The translations under genes were made by a program, and so were the position numbers. DNA of 64,000 nt from the NCBI GenBank assembly GCA_021234155.1, contig JAJEKV010000003.1:10540413-10604412 (forward strand). Reading direction: 5' to 3'. Position 1 is the first letter of the stretch. Every line of letters begins with the position of its first letter. Of this stretch, positions 24,451-36,288 are shown piece by piece. Origin of the DNA: Isoetes taiwanensis. Lineage: Eukaryota > Streptophyta > Lycopodiopsida > Isoetales > Isoetaceae. Under the pieces are notes generated by a model. That model was not told where the DNA came from. It worked only from the letters and a program-made list of their open reading frames with translations, and ran no database searches.

Positions 24451-27263
24451 TTAGTGCAAAAAGAGGGACAAACAAGCATGCTGGTCCCAGTACCTTTTCA
24501 AGTGCAAGATGTTGATAGGATTTGGTAATAGCATTCCTGAGGCAACTTCTTGTAGCCAATAAGAGTTGGTACCTGCAGATTCCAGCACCACAAAAGGACC
24601 TTTCCAAATATTATCAAATTTACCAGCTGAATCTTCCTTTGACTTATTCCATTTGAGGACAATCTCTCCCTCCCTAAAAGTACCCTGTATTCTATGTGCA
24701 TCTTTGGATGTAGCCAGATCTTTAGCCTTTTTCAACAAATAAAGTTTTCAGCTTCCATTCTATATTCATCTAGATGTAACAAGGCATCCAATCTTTCCTG
24801 CACGGCATGTTCAAAAGCATAATTTATGAGCTAACCTCAAAGAAGGCAACTGGAGTTCTACTGGTAAAACTGCCTCTATGCCATAAACCAAGTTGAAAGG
24901 TGTGTGATTTGTGGCTGCTTTGATAGTGACTCTATAAGCCCAAAGTGCATTTACTATTTTGACATGCCAATCCCTCTTGTTGACTTCAACTGTCTTCTGC
25001 AGGATATTTTTCAACACTTTGTTAGTAGCCTCAGCTTGTCCATTGCCTTGAGGGTAGTATGAAGAGCTTTTGGTATGCTTGACCTTCAAAATGCTCAACA
25101 AGTTAGCAATGACTTCATTAACAAAAGGTGTACCTCTATCAGAATGCAACTTAAGAGGAATACCAAACCTAGCACAAACATATTCATGTAGAAACCTTGC
25201 AGTTGTGAGGGCATTAGCCTGCCTCAGGGGTATGACTTCTGCCCACTTGGTAAAATAATCTGTGGCCACAATGATATGTTGATGCTGACCTGTAGAAGAA
25301 GGATTAATGGGGCCAATATAATCTAGCCCCCAAATCTGAAAAGGTCTTAGAGATATGATAGGGTTCAGGGCAGCTGGTAATAAAATTCTTTTGCCAAAAA
25401 TCTGGCATTGATGGCAAGTCTTTACGATCTCATAGCAATCTCTAAAAATAGTAGGCCAGTAATATCCAGACCTGAGAATCTTCTTTGTTGTAGTATTCCC
25501 AGCAAAATGTCCTCCACAGATACCTTTCTGTATTTCTCTGATAATTAGAGCAGACTCATCTTCATCTACACACCTCAACAAGGTTCCATCTCGGTTGACT
25601 TTGCACAAGACATTATCTATCAACTTGAATTCTCTGCATTTGTCTTTGAGTCTCCTTTTCTGACTTGGTGTGAGGCTTGAAGAGATGATCCCATATTGTA
25701 AAAAGTTTCTAATAGGTTGCTGCCATCCCCCTTTGACTTGGTCTCCTTGAGTTACTTCTAAATGTACTACTGCAAGTGAGGTGTCAGTAATGTCCAATTC
25801 ATCTTCATGGTCAAAAAATATGTAAGGCAAGTAGAGGCTAGGATTTCGTACTAAATGCAACTCCTTTACAGAAATATCATAGCTTTGCAACTTACAAGCC
25901 CATCTCTGGATCTTTGGCTTGTTGGTTGCCTTACCAAATAGCAAACCCATTGGGTTTTGCTTCATATAAACTTGGACTTGACTTTTCAAAAGCAAATGTC
26001 CTTGTCTATTAATAAGAAACATGAGTGCAAGAGCACTGTTTTCCATCCTAGTGTATCTTTCTTCAAGGGCAGACCATTGTTTGCTTGCAAATACTATAGT
26101 ATGTTTATCCTGCAAAATGGCTAAACCTATGGCCTTTTTAGTAACAATGATATAAACTTCAAATGGCATGTTCAAATCTGGTTTCTTCAAAAGTGTGGCT
26201 TCACATATGGATAAAATGACGAAGTCAAAAGCCTCTTGGCATTCTGAAGTCCATGTGATAGGTATGTGCTTGCTTTCAGACTTAGAAAACTTGCCTACCC
26301 TTGTCAACTTAGAAATGGGACTCGAAATATGAGCAAAATTTGGAATATACATTCTAAGAAAACTTGTCATACCAATAAAACTCTTAACCTGCTTTAGATT
26401 CTTGGGAGGTGCTAGTTTTTTGAGGGCTTCAACCTTGTCTTGAGCAACTTGAATACCTTGGTTGGATACTTCATGTCCTAAGAGCTGTCCTTTTGATGCA
26501 AAAAAGATGCATTTTTTTGGATTTAGATTAACTCCAGAACTCCTGCATAGAGAACAAATCTTTGCAAGTAATTCCGCATGGTTAGTGGGATGAGAGACTA
26601 AACAAAGATCATCCAGATACACCCTGAACTCTTCAGCAGACATTGATTTGAAAATAACATCCATTGCTCTTTGGAAGGTAGTTGGGCCATTCATTAAACT
26701 AAATGGCATTCTTTTCATAGCATATGTGCCCCAGGGGTGGCTGATCCTCCTCTTTGATGCTGATCTAATTAAATCCTGAGAAACCATCTAAAAATGAATA
26801 CATGTCTTTTCCTGCAACAACATACAGAATTTTTTCTAAAAAAGGCAAAGGATAACTTATTTAGGTCTCGATAATCTATGCATATTCTCAAAGCACCACT
26901 CTTCTTTTCCACTGGAACAATGCATGACACCCATTCAGGGTTAATAATTTCCACAATAACACCTGCATCCAACATCTTATGCAATTCATCTTTAATTAGA
27001 TCTAAAAGTGAAGCATTGATCCTCAACCTTTGAAAAACAGGTTTACACCCTTCTTTGATTTTGATATCAAATTGACATACCTCCTCTTTAATACCAATGA
27101 GCTCAAAGTAATCCCACGCAAACACATCACTTCTTTCTTCAAAGAATTTGGTGATTTCTTCCTTGTTTTGTGTGTCAAAGAGGTCTCCCACAAACAGCTC
27201 TAGTTCTTTGATGGCCATTTTTGTTGATAATAACTTCATTAGTTGCTTCCTCTTGTGATGCAT
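24451..27263 (-). pseudogene. pol: gypsy pol: reverse transcriptase, resident RNase H, integrase
   Basis: Reverse transcriptase starts with WVSCIVPVEKKSGALRICID and YRDLNK. A frameshift near 26.78 kb splits it, and it continues with the catalytic box VYLDDLCLVS. The resident RNase H follows, but its first catalytic Asp (normally in a TDAS-type motif) is replaced: the frame reads FEVYIIVTKKAIG, and the later Asp is also not evident, so this domain looks inactive. Integrase has a partial HHCC finger (CHQCQ) and a complete DDE triad: Asp in IWGLDYIGP, Asp in HSDRGTPFVN, Glu in YPQGNGQAEATNKVL. After a further frameshift near 24.8 kb a GPY/F-like segment (NIWKGPFVVLESAGTNSYWL) ends the protein. 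There is no chromodomain. The largest uninterrupted block is 24811-26787. Confidence 0.9.
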
Positions 27264-27479
27264 TTATGACTAATATGGGGCAGAACTCCTTAGCCTCATC
27301 TTCATCAAGATCTTCTTCTGGTATAGCTCCTTCAGATAGATATGACATTAAAGTGTCTCTGCACAAAGCAATCAGCTTCCCAATTCTGCTCTCTTGGGAC
27401 ATGAGTAATTTTCCAAGAAGTGAAGTGAACAAGTATTCCCATTATCTGATTTCTTAGAGACTCCATATCAGCATTTTTG

Positions 27480-27725
27480 GCTGATATTCACCACTAACAT
27501 GTGCAAACCAATTGAGAATCTCCATAAATGTGTATGACTGAAATGTCCATAGCCTTAGCTTCTTGGAGACCTGCAATCAAAGCTTTATACTCTGCTACAT
27601 TAGAAGTTATTTGGGGAAAAATTCTTCCTACTTTGGCCAGAAGTTTGTTGGAAGTATCTTTTAATATAGCTGCAGATGATGCTACATTTAGTTTCTTCAA
27701 AATCCCTCCATCAAACCATAAACAT
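27480..27725 (-). pseudogene. additional RNase H domain between protease and reverse transcriptase
   Basis: The minus-strand frame reads FDGGILKKLNVASSAAILKD, then SNVAEYKALIAGLQEAKAMD and HIYGDSQLVC. This is the Asp...Glu...Asp catalytic series of the RNase HI fold, in the form seen in the archaeal-type second RNase H of plant retrotransposons. The C-terminal His/Asp part is broken by stops. It directly follows the protease ORF, overlapping it in another frame, and precedes reverse transcriptase. In described Tat-type dual-RNase H elements the extra domain follows the resident one, so its position here is unusual. Confidence 0.7.
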
Positions 27726-28499
27726 CCCTCCTTACCATTCTCAAAAGGTAGTGCACATTCCCTGACCAGGGAATCAAATCACACTTCTTTGTTCTGGGGG
27801 TTGCTAAACTATAAGATCCCAAATGCTCCTCTATTAGCAACTCTTTAATGAAATGTACCTCTTCCTTGGAGCCATAGGAACCATCCTGGTTGTAGATTGT
27901 AGCCACCTGGGAACCATTTGAAATGGTACATCTCCCTTGAGACCAGACTGGCCTAGCATCAACTGTAGCCATCCATCTTCTTCCCAGCAAGAGATCATAT
28001 ATATCTGTATCTTCTCCCAGATCCTCAAAAGCAACAACAACAAAGTTGGCAGCTACAACAATACCTTCAGTGTTGACAGGAACTTTGGTCACAATACCAA
28101 CTGGTGTTATTTTAGCATTAGAAAAGGATTTTAACAAAACAGATGATCTTTTATCTATCTCGAGCCCACATTTCTTCATAACATGATAAGGCATGATATT
28201 TAGGGGTGATCCACCATCTAGCAACACATTGGAAAGAGAGTATCCTCCTAAAGTAGCTGAACACATGAATGCACCTGGATCTTCCTCATTCTGAGCCAAA
28301 ATGAGATTAGTAGCATCTGCAAAACTTACACAAGCCACTGCCTCACTAGAGATAGTTTGTTGCAATAATTTCTACCTATAACTGGGTGCAATCTTTAATA
28401 AAGTAAATAAGTCTACACTCACTTTAGAATTTTTAAGCAAAACATCCAATTCATCAAGGTCTTGATCTTTTTTACCATACTTTTGTTGGGGAGGTGGAG
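27697..28499 (-). pseudogene. gypsy aspartic protease region
   Basis: An ORF ending at 27697 contains LSNVLLDGGSPLNIMP, the D-G-G-S version of the retropepsin active site seen in many plant gypsy elements, and YDLLLGRRWMATV, the second conserved protease block. Retropepsin would release the Gag-Pol proteins. A stop near 28370 separates it from gag, although homology appears to run through. Confidence 0.8.
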
Positions 28500-29660
28500 C
28501 TATTTCTTGAAAAGGAACTTCTGTAATGGGGGTTGTGGTAATGTTGGTCTCCTTGAATCTTCTGGAGCATGTCTACTGGGTTCAGCAGGCCTATGGACCT
28601 CTCCCATGCTTCTGATCTGTACTACCATTACTTCTTCAATCTTTGGCATTTCTGTAGCCTGCACAAACCTTATAAAACTAGTAGATTCAGCAAACCTTAC
28701 ATGGGGAGTTGTTTCAGATTTCTTTTCTCTTTCTTGCTTAGCAAAATACTCCTTAACAGAACACCTAAGGTCAGTGTGACCAACCTCCTTGCAAAAAGTA
28801 CAAATTGGACACTCTCTGCCAAAATGGCCTTTTCTATTGCATTTAGGGCACACTTGCCAATAGCGGATGTCAGATGGATGTGAAGTTCTATTGCAATGGA
28901 TACATTCAGGATAAGTTCTACTTGCCGTGTTTGTTTTAAGCTCCACTACTTGTTTGGTCACTTCTGCTAAACCTTCAGTCACCTTTGTCAAATCTGCTTT
29001 AACTTCTGAAATTTGAGAGTCAGCCTCTTCATCTTTGGCCTTTTTCTTTTCTTTGTGCAAGCATAGATTGGGACAGAATGGTGAGGTTCATAAGGGCCAT
29101 CAGTGGCATCAGGGTAGAAGGGATCATGATGAAAGCTGTTGTGCTTCTCTGGTAGGATAGAAAGCATCTTGGTCAACTCAGTTGTTTTGGCAAAAAACAA
29201 AACCTTTAGAAGCTTGAATCTTGATAAGTTTTCTTTGGATTTTTGGTCTAGAAGACAGATAAAAGAGGACACTAAAAAGAGTGTGGGATTGGTGACTTGG
29301 CATTTCTGGCACCTATTCATGAAGGTGCTGAACCTCTCCTTATATTGACTAACACTTTCACCTGCATAAATAGAGAAGTTTTGCAATTCATTAACAAGAT
29401 CCTTGGGAGCAGCGAGTTTTCCAAACCTGTCTAAGAACTTGGTGACAAGGTCATCCCAAGCTTCTTAAAAAAGTGTTAGCACTCATGCTGGAGTCAAAAG
29501 TAGGCAATGGAATAGGAACATTCAATTCAAACTGATAAGGCATGCTTTGGAGTAATCCAGCTGAAAAACTTGAGGGCAGAGATCTATCTCTGCAGTGTTC
29601 TGATGCTTCTTGATCTTCTAGTAGTTCTTGCTCTGCTGGAAATTTCTGTTTTGGAGCCAT
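28500..29660 (-). pseudogene. gag: gypsy gag with two zinc knuckles, frameshifted
   Basis: The start codon lies shortly after the primer-binding site (MAPKQKFPAEQELL...). The capsid-type region (GESVSQYKERFSTFMNRC) follows after a frameshift near 29.45 kb. The nucleocapsid part (29060-28500) is in a third frame and has two CCHC knuckles: CPKCNRKGHFGREC and CTFCKEVGHTDLRC. A coiled-coil-like stretch (SEVKADLTKVTEGLAEVTKQ) precedes the knuckles. Gag would package element RNA; this copy cannot make full-length protein. Confidence 0.85.
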
Positions 29661-29682
29661 GAGTTCTCAAGATCCAGGTAGG

Positions 29683-29700
29683 ATCTCGGTAGGACCTCCA
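29683..29700 (-). other. gypsy primer-binding site, complementary to tRNA-Gln
   Basis: Three bases inside the 5' LTR the minus strand reads TGGAGGTCCTACCGAGAT. Its complement, ATCTCGGTAGGACCTCCA, is the 3' end of plant tRNA-Gln including CCA. This orients the element on the minus strand. Confidence 0.8.
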
Positions 29701-29703
29701 AGA

Positions 29704-31611
29704 TGTTGACCCTCAACCTGGCTTCAAAGGTCAACCACAATGAGCCAACTTGAGTTTGGACTCAAGTTGGGGTTAGGACCTCCAAATCACTTAAGCTGAT
29801 CAATCTTTGCAAGGTAAATCTAGATAAGAATCCAAAAACTCAAAATTTCATACCTTTCCCATTTCTAGGAAATGGGACCTTCACTCAAATTCGTGTAGTA
29901 GTCGATAATGGATTGATTTTTTGGGTCAGATGCTTTAAACTGGCACAAAAAAGTTATATGAATCCAATGGTGTAGTTCCTGACCAAGTCAGATCATATCT
30001 GAGAGATATTCAAGCTTAAAGTGAGGTCAAAAGTTGGTCAATAGAGGTCAAACTGAAAAACAGTGATCAGAAAAAGGGATTTGGAGTTTCTGACCACTTT
30101 TTTGAGAATTTTCAAAGCAAATGTGTCACAATGATGGTAAAGAGTGGAGGCATGAAATCAAATCTCCATTTGGATGCTCAGAGGTATTTTTGCACTCAGA
30201 TTTGGCAAAGTACAGTCAAGAACAGTCAAAACAGAGTGCAAGATTTTCGAATTGTAGTTTGTGGATGGTATTTTTCTATTTTTTAAAAGCATATAGACCT
30301 CAGAGGTCTCAAGGATCAATGGCAACTGGGTCAAAGGCAATTGGGAGTATAGAGGAATTTACTGTAGAATTTTTTGAAAGGCAAAATTGCCAAAGATCAT
30401 ATCAGAGACAACTTCATCAACTTGGCAACAAATTTTCATTGATGTGGAGATAAATAGATCACAACAATAATGAATAAGAGTGTTTCAATACTTCAACTAC
30501 TGGAGGATATCAATCACAGGTCATAAAATAATTTTTAGAAAATAATATCAATCAGATCTTTGCAAATCTGACCGAGGAGTGCTCAGGGACTTCAAGAATT
30601 CTTCAGATCATGCTCAGCATTGGTCAATGTTGAATTTCAGTGCTGGGCCTTCGAAAAGAGTGTTTCAGTCGAATCCCCTGTATATAGTTCAGTTTTCAAA
30701 TGATTTCCCAATCTTAGCCTTAATTTATGGGTTTATTTGATTCTTAGAGGGCAGGAAGATAAAAATAGATAGGTTGCGAGGTCATTGGAGCCAAATCCGG
30801 CATGATTCGAGCTGAGAAACTCAGTTTTAGGGTTCTTGGCCGTATTTTCGTGAAAATGGCGCGATACGGTCTCCGTATTTTTGAGAGTATATTCCAGAAT
30901 ATGCTGTATTTTGGTCTTTTGAAGATCTTCGAGCATGGTTTTAAAGAGTTCTCTAAAAATGATCAAGGAACTCTTGGAGATTTTTGAGACCATGGGAAAT
31001 TTTCTCACACTTGGGAGGGATCATAGAATATTCTAGAGCGTCTTTTGGTCTTAGGGCAGGGATATACCATGGAGACACGTGTATACATGAGAGCTCATAG
31101 GAAAATGGAAAATGGACCATGGGGAAATGGAAGAATTATGAGGCAATGGTAAAAATGAAAAGTTGAGCTAAGGATATTTGCAAGAAGAAGGAGTAATGAG
31201 AAGACAAACAATGGTATTTTATGGCCATGAAAAAGTGGGCTCAATGGTTAAACAGAGGTAAATGGGAATGAGATATGAGTATGGAAATGGGGGAGAGGGA
31301 AAGAACCAAGATTTGGTGCCATGTATACAGGGATCTTCCAAACTCTTAACTTCCAAACTTCAAAAGATGTCTAAACTTCATAACCCAGATTCTTCTAGAG
31401 TATATTCTTGACTAAGCATTTGACCTCAAATAAAGTACCTCTTGTGAACTTTTAACCTAAGCACTTGTTGACCTAGAAGTTAAGCATCCTTTGACCTCCA
31501 CATCAATGTTGGCTACCAAGCTCTTCCAAACTTTGACCTAGTCTTCCAAAATGACTTAACCCAAGTTTAATGCATAGACCACAATTAGTATGTTGCCCTT
31601 TGGGGGCAACA
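29704..31611 (-). repeat. gypsy 5' LTR
   Basis: Same sequence as 21537-23449 with a few percent difference, in the same orientation. It begins TGTTGACC and ends GGCAACA on the plus strand. On the coding strand this is the 5' LTR and would contain the element promoter. Confidence 0.9.
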
Positions 31612-31650
31612 CCACCTTCCATACATGATATATCTGTTTAATGTGGCTCA

Positions 31651-31877
31651 TCAAAACACTTCTACCAATGTACTTGGCTTGTGAGATGGCTTCAATCTAT
31701 TCCAAAACTTTGTCGGATATGCAAGCAACTCCATTACCATTTGCTCATGTTTCTTATGCAAGTATGCGCTTTTCTTCCCGTTAACCATTCTAATGTACTC
31801 CTTCCTTGCCTTGGCCTTCGCATCCCCCCTTGCTAATTTATCTTGCTTTTTTTGCAGCTTGCACTCATGGACAAACC
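31651..31877 (-). pseudogene. LINE fragment, linker upstream of reverse transcriptase
   Basis: The minus-strand frame reads HECKLQKKQDKLARGDAKAR, RKEYIRMVNGKKSAYLHKKH and LAYPTKFWNRLKPS. This is the basic helical segment followed by P..FW..L that lies between endonuclease and reverse transcriptase in plant LINEs. It sits next to the gypsy LTR, so the gypsy element may have landed in an old LINE. Confidence 0.45.
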
Positions 31878-32640
31878 AAAATCATATGAAAAGAGAAGAT
31901 CTCTTTTTCTTTTTTTTTTCTTTTTTTTTTTTTAATTTTTGGCCAAAATGCACATGCTTTTGAAAAAACTATTTTCCAACCATGTATGAGATGCACAAAA
32001 AGTGTACTAAATAGACGTTTTTTTCTAGTATATACATGTCCGAGTATTTAACATGCCCAATCGTAAATGTGTATAAATATCTAATATGTCCAATCGTAAA
32101 CATGTCTAAGTATTCAGCATGTCAAATCATAAAGGGCTATCATTTGCATATAACAAGAGAAAAAATGTCTGCTAGGAAGAAATAACGATTCATTCAATTT
32201 AAGCAAGGGCACAACGATACCTTGCTATTGTCTACTTTCTAATAATGTTGAGGATGTTGCCATAACAATGTCAAACTTAGTTGCAAAAAATAATTATGGC
32301 TGAAGAAAAGAACACATGGGTGCTGGCTATCACGCTGTTAACCATTTTCACCCTCTCTGCAAGAGAGAAAGAATTGGAAAATTGCTGTAAAGTCGTATTT
32401 AATTAAAGTGGGACTCATTCCATTCCCATTTTTTTTCGGAACCCGGTTAATTTACATAAAAAGTAGCACCAATTCAAAAAACTATCCTTAATTCAATTTT
32501 GAATAAAACTCAATCCGAAATGTCTTTGCCGCTTTTCCTGTGTTCAAAGTCGAGAACAAAAACAATGCAACTGAAACAAAGGAAATTCATTAAAGTTTGA
32601 AACCAAAGATGTAGTTGAAAAAGAATTTTTATTAATAAAT
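31878..32640. other. no gene seen; T-rich tract
   Basis: AT-rich sequence with a T-rich run near 31905-31945. No supported gene. The composition changes to G+C-rich near 32.64 kb. Confidence 0.4.
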
Positions 32641-33298
32641 TGAACAGATACAATGTATTTTACATCGGACGCAGAGACCATGGCGGTCTTGCTGTCACTA
32701 CAGTTACATCATCTTGGTAGGTGGTCCACCTTAGGGGATTAACTTGTGGCGCTTCTTCATGCCGCCTGTAAGCCTTGGGGCAACCCAAGAGTGTGGAATG
32801 CCTCACGGGAGGTGCCTCTGGAGCTACCGGCCGACTGCCCACCCGACTTCTCCACTCGCCTCCCGCAGCCTTTCATCGAATATGCTCCTTCCCCAACCTC
32901 CGTGGATGTTATGCAATGCTTGCAATATGCCTTGAGCTTCCCGGACTTTCTTTTGTTCTTCGGGCCGTTCTTTATCCCCGTGGTGTAGCGAGCAACCTCT
33001 CAATTCGGGCGAAAGCAACCTTGTCCCAAAGGCCGGGCAAGAGTGTAGCGTGACCGGATCTGCGCTTAACGGTATTTCTTCGCCTTGAGCCGGATCTCAG
33101 GTCGCCTGGAGCGGTCTCTGATGATGCCCGAGCGGGATCTGTGGCCGTGTGTGATCTCGCCTAAACCACCGGAGCAAGGAGAGTATGATTAACAATTACG
33201 GTGCCATTAGTCAAAACGAAGAAAAGAATGTTGAAATCAAATTACAACGGAGAACATTCATTCCATACAACTGCATCCAATGACGTGGGAAGTAGTGT
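32641..33298. other. left part of the G+C-rich unit, no assigned gene
   Basis: Compositionally this belongs with the sequence to its right. The minus strand has protein-like stretches (NGPKNKRKSGKLKAYCKHC), but no frame stays open and no family could be assigned. Confidence 0.35.
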
Positions 33299-33548
33299 CT
33301 TTCTCGACTCGCGAGTCGAGAAAGGCCCATAAAAGTCAAAGTACAATCATTCTCATTAGAATATGGTTGCATCCAATCACACACGGAAGCATACAAATGC
33401 TTTTGTCAACGAGACAATCAGCATGCCTTTCTCGACTCGCGAGTCGAGCCAGGAAACCCAATGTACAAGCATTATCATAATAGATTGTACAAGCATTTCA
33501 TCAACACAACAAGCATGCCTTTCTCGACTCATGAGTCGAGAAAGGCAT
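33299..33548. repeat. three palindromes in an approximately 90-110 bp tandem context
   Basis: Perfect palindromes lie at 33299-33324 (26 bp, centre CGCG), 33431-33448 (18 bp, centre CGCG) and 33515-33548 (34 bp, centre CATG). All share arms CTCGACT / AGTCGAG, and the first and third extend to TTTCTCGACT / AGTCGAGAAA. The sequence before each resembles the others (AAGCATN..., ATCAACA or GTCAACG, AGCATGCC). They lie just downstream of the minus-strand gene that ends at 33649. Confidence 0.85.
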
Positions 33549-34512
33549 CAAAAACTCAATATACAAGTATATTCATTACAAAATGGTCAATACATGTGTT
33601 CACGTTCGATTACAATATTCACACAATTTGACTATCTGAAAGCAGGGGTCACTCTTCTTGTTCACCAAAGTATTTGTCGTCCATAGCTTTCATGATCGGC
33701 TTGCTCTCTGGATCGGGTTCCGTGAGGCTCGGATAGTTCGTAAGCACATCTCGGCGACAAGAATGGCGAAGAGGATTCCGCCAAGACAGACAGAGTCCGA
33801 AGGACAACCACCTATCCGCCTCATATTCTTCAGTCGATATGGCTTAGCAATGATTGTATTTTGGCGCTGCTATGATAGCACTTGTAGGCGAGTCGCCTAT
33901 GATCAGCGTGTTGTGTTTGCCATAGTCCCGAATTGCTCATAAAACCCCGGCCCGCCTTTTCACCATTATAGGCTTCCCTTTGTGATGGTCGGATCGAGGT
34001 CCTTCACATGCTCGACCCTTTTCGCTTCCCCAAACGAACTTGAACTTCAAAACTGAAATGCCGAGAACACCAAGAACATTGACAATATTTTTTTTTGCCA
34101 TACAAGACCATATGCCCACTTCAATCCCGTGCGGGCACCACCAATAATTTCCTTAGCTCTAGGCCTCGGATACGCTATTTTATGCTCGCTTTCATTGGGA
34201 TCTGCGAGGTGTTAATCTCGGGGGCGCCTTTTGTCGTGGTATACCGCAGCTAATACTCCATTGACGCCAAATATTACAAGCTTGGTGGGACCACCGATCC
34301 CAGTTGGAGTTTGGCTCACCATATTTCCGGTTCATCGGGATCCAAATGCGGGATCATTATCTTTTCGTGTTCTTCGGGTCGTGGAGCGTTGTCTTGCTCG
34401 GATTTTCATTCTCATTCTCCTCGCGACGTGAACCGCTGCCCAATGACAATGATCCGAGTCGCTGAGCTGGAATTCCACTGAAATGATGACATCCGTCGAA
34501 AAGGAACGAGTT

Positions 34513-34591
34513 TTCTCGACTCAAGAAAGTCGAGAATGAAAAGAAAAGGTATTGAAAGGAACGAGTTTTCTCGACTCGCGAAGTCGAGAAA
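34513..34591. repeat. two palindromes inside a predicted intron
   Basis: TTCTCGACT-CAAGAA-AGTCGAGAA lies at 34513-34536, and TTTCTCGACT-CGCGA-AGTCGAGAAA at 34567-34591. Both are preceded by GGAACGAGT, so they belong to a short tandem duplication of about 54 bp. They lie between the donor near 34620 and an acceptor-like TTTCAG near 34485 of the minus-strand gene. Confidence 0.8.
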
Positions 34592-36288
34592 CACCGATAG
34601 AGCAAAGTAAACTCACCTCAATCTCGTGTTTTCAATAATGTTTTCGGCAAGATTCGTCCAAACCTTCGACATCCTCGCCTCCGCCGCCTTTGTCTCCCCT
34701 CGTCCCTCGCCGCCTTTATCGCTTCCATTTGTCTTCCTCCCCTTGAAATGCTCATGAAGCGTATCCGTGTATGATCTGAATGGTTTCAACCATGTCCTTA
34801 TTTCCAACCACGGATATAGGTTTCATTCCAAACAAAGATAGCCCCCGAGAGAACGCCATTCATGTACCACTTTCGCGATACAATTTGATCTTCCTCACCA
34901 AGCCGGTTATGAAGTACTTGATAACTCTTGGCCGGATAGGAATTCTATGTATAGGACCGTCGCACCATCTTTTGCTGACCTTGTCCATCGATGGAACATC
35001 CTCCATAAACCCCCCCTTCCGTGGTTCCATCCGCTCTTGAGAGATCATGAACTTGTCGAGATAATGATGCTCGCTAGACCACCACTTATCCAGTCGATCA
35101 CGATCTTGAAATCAAAACCAAAACTATGTTGGCAAAGCTTGGTGCCTTCGGCAAGCCAAGTCCGCACTCATGATCAAGTTCGTATATGGAGTGCATGATC
35201 TTGTTGGTGAAGTTAATATCACCGTCTTCCATTGGGAGACAAAGAGTTGTTTGATTGCCCTAAGATGCAAAAGACAAGGAAACCGAAAGTATCCAGTCGT
35301 CGGTCATGTCCGACATCGCCTTGTACCACCGCTCTATGTCGCCTTTGTCATAAAAAGGGTGGGGTCTTCGATCATATTGATGGCAAATAGTGCCACGGGT
35401 CCAAAGCCGCCTGACCACCAAATCCCTTGTGTCCCAAAGTAACCAGAAATGGGGGAGCTATCGTCATTTTAAATGGGACCACCCCCGAATCCAAGCTTCC
35501 TTTCGCATTGCCATAGCACGCTCAGTGGAAAGGAAGGGTTTTGACGCTACGCTTCAGCTTTGGTGTTGATGTAGGGTTGACATAGACGGTTCAATTCCTT
35601 CATGTCTTCCTCATCAAGGGCAGCCTTTTCCTTGTAATAATCAAAATCATGGTATTCATTAGATGCAACGCTGCGTAACTCCGATGCCTTCTTCTAACGC
35701 ACGCCGCCGCTTTTAGGATGTGGCATAATCCTTTGCGCGCCCCGCAATTTAGAACTCCCGGTCTTCCTTAGCGTGATTGTTCCTCCAAGATTTTGCCTTG
35801 TAGGTCAAGCGTTTCTTTGTCCGTGGAGGCCCTGTATCCTCTTCATGAACCGCTTGTCAAACAACTTGGGGTCCGCCCGCTTGGAAATTCTCCATTGCCG
35901 TCCTTCGCCTTGCCTCTTGTCCATTGAGCCCATATGTCGGTCCATTTCTCCCAGACCGCCTCGGTGCTAAGAATGAGGTCATATTGGTCCGAGAGAGACT
36001 CCCCGCCTTTCCTTGGTGTTCTCTTCTTCTTCTCCTCTTCTTCCTCTCCCCTCCTCATCTTCTTCTGTCCCTCCAGTGAGAACATATCCGCATAGTTTCT
36101 CAAAGGTCTTCCACTTATCCGAGGGAGCCCTGTTTTTCCTTTAGGGCCGAGGACAACCCAATGCTTTCCACTTTGTTTGCCTAGCGTGTATGATTTGGTC
36201 GATATAAAGGGCTGCATTCGGACAATGTACCAATGTCGAGCATGAAAGTATCTACAAACACCCTAATAAACAAGAATAGTAGCCGGGT

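Larger units (their letters stand above)
21537..31611 (-). mobile_element. Ty3/gypsy LTR retrotransposon, nearly complete but decayed
   Basis: Two directly repeated LTRs of about 1.9 kb, each beginning TGTTG and ending CAACA, bracket gag, protease, RNase H, reverse transcriptase, RNase H and integrase sequences, all on the minus strand. The flanks are CCACT on the left and CCACC on the right, probably a 5-bp target duplication with one change. Over the first 480 bp of the LTRs I counted about 12 substitutions and one small indel, so the insertion is not recent. There is no chromodomain, and a GPY/F-like region follows integrase. Together with the extra RNase H, this points to the non-chromovirus Tat/Athila side of plant gypsy elements. 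Frameshifts in gag and pol make it non-autonomous today. Confidence 0.9.

Noticed and set aside
32690-32710. CACTA terminal repeat (GTCACTACAG)
   Set aside because: No matching inverted CACTA-type end was found near 41.2 kb, so the boundaries of the G+C-rich unit remain undefined.
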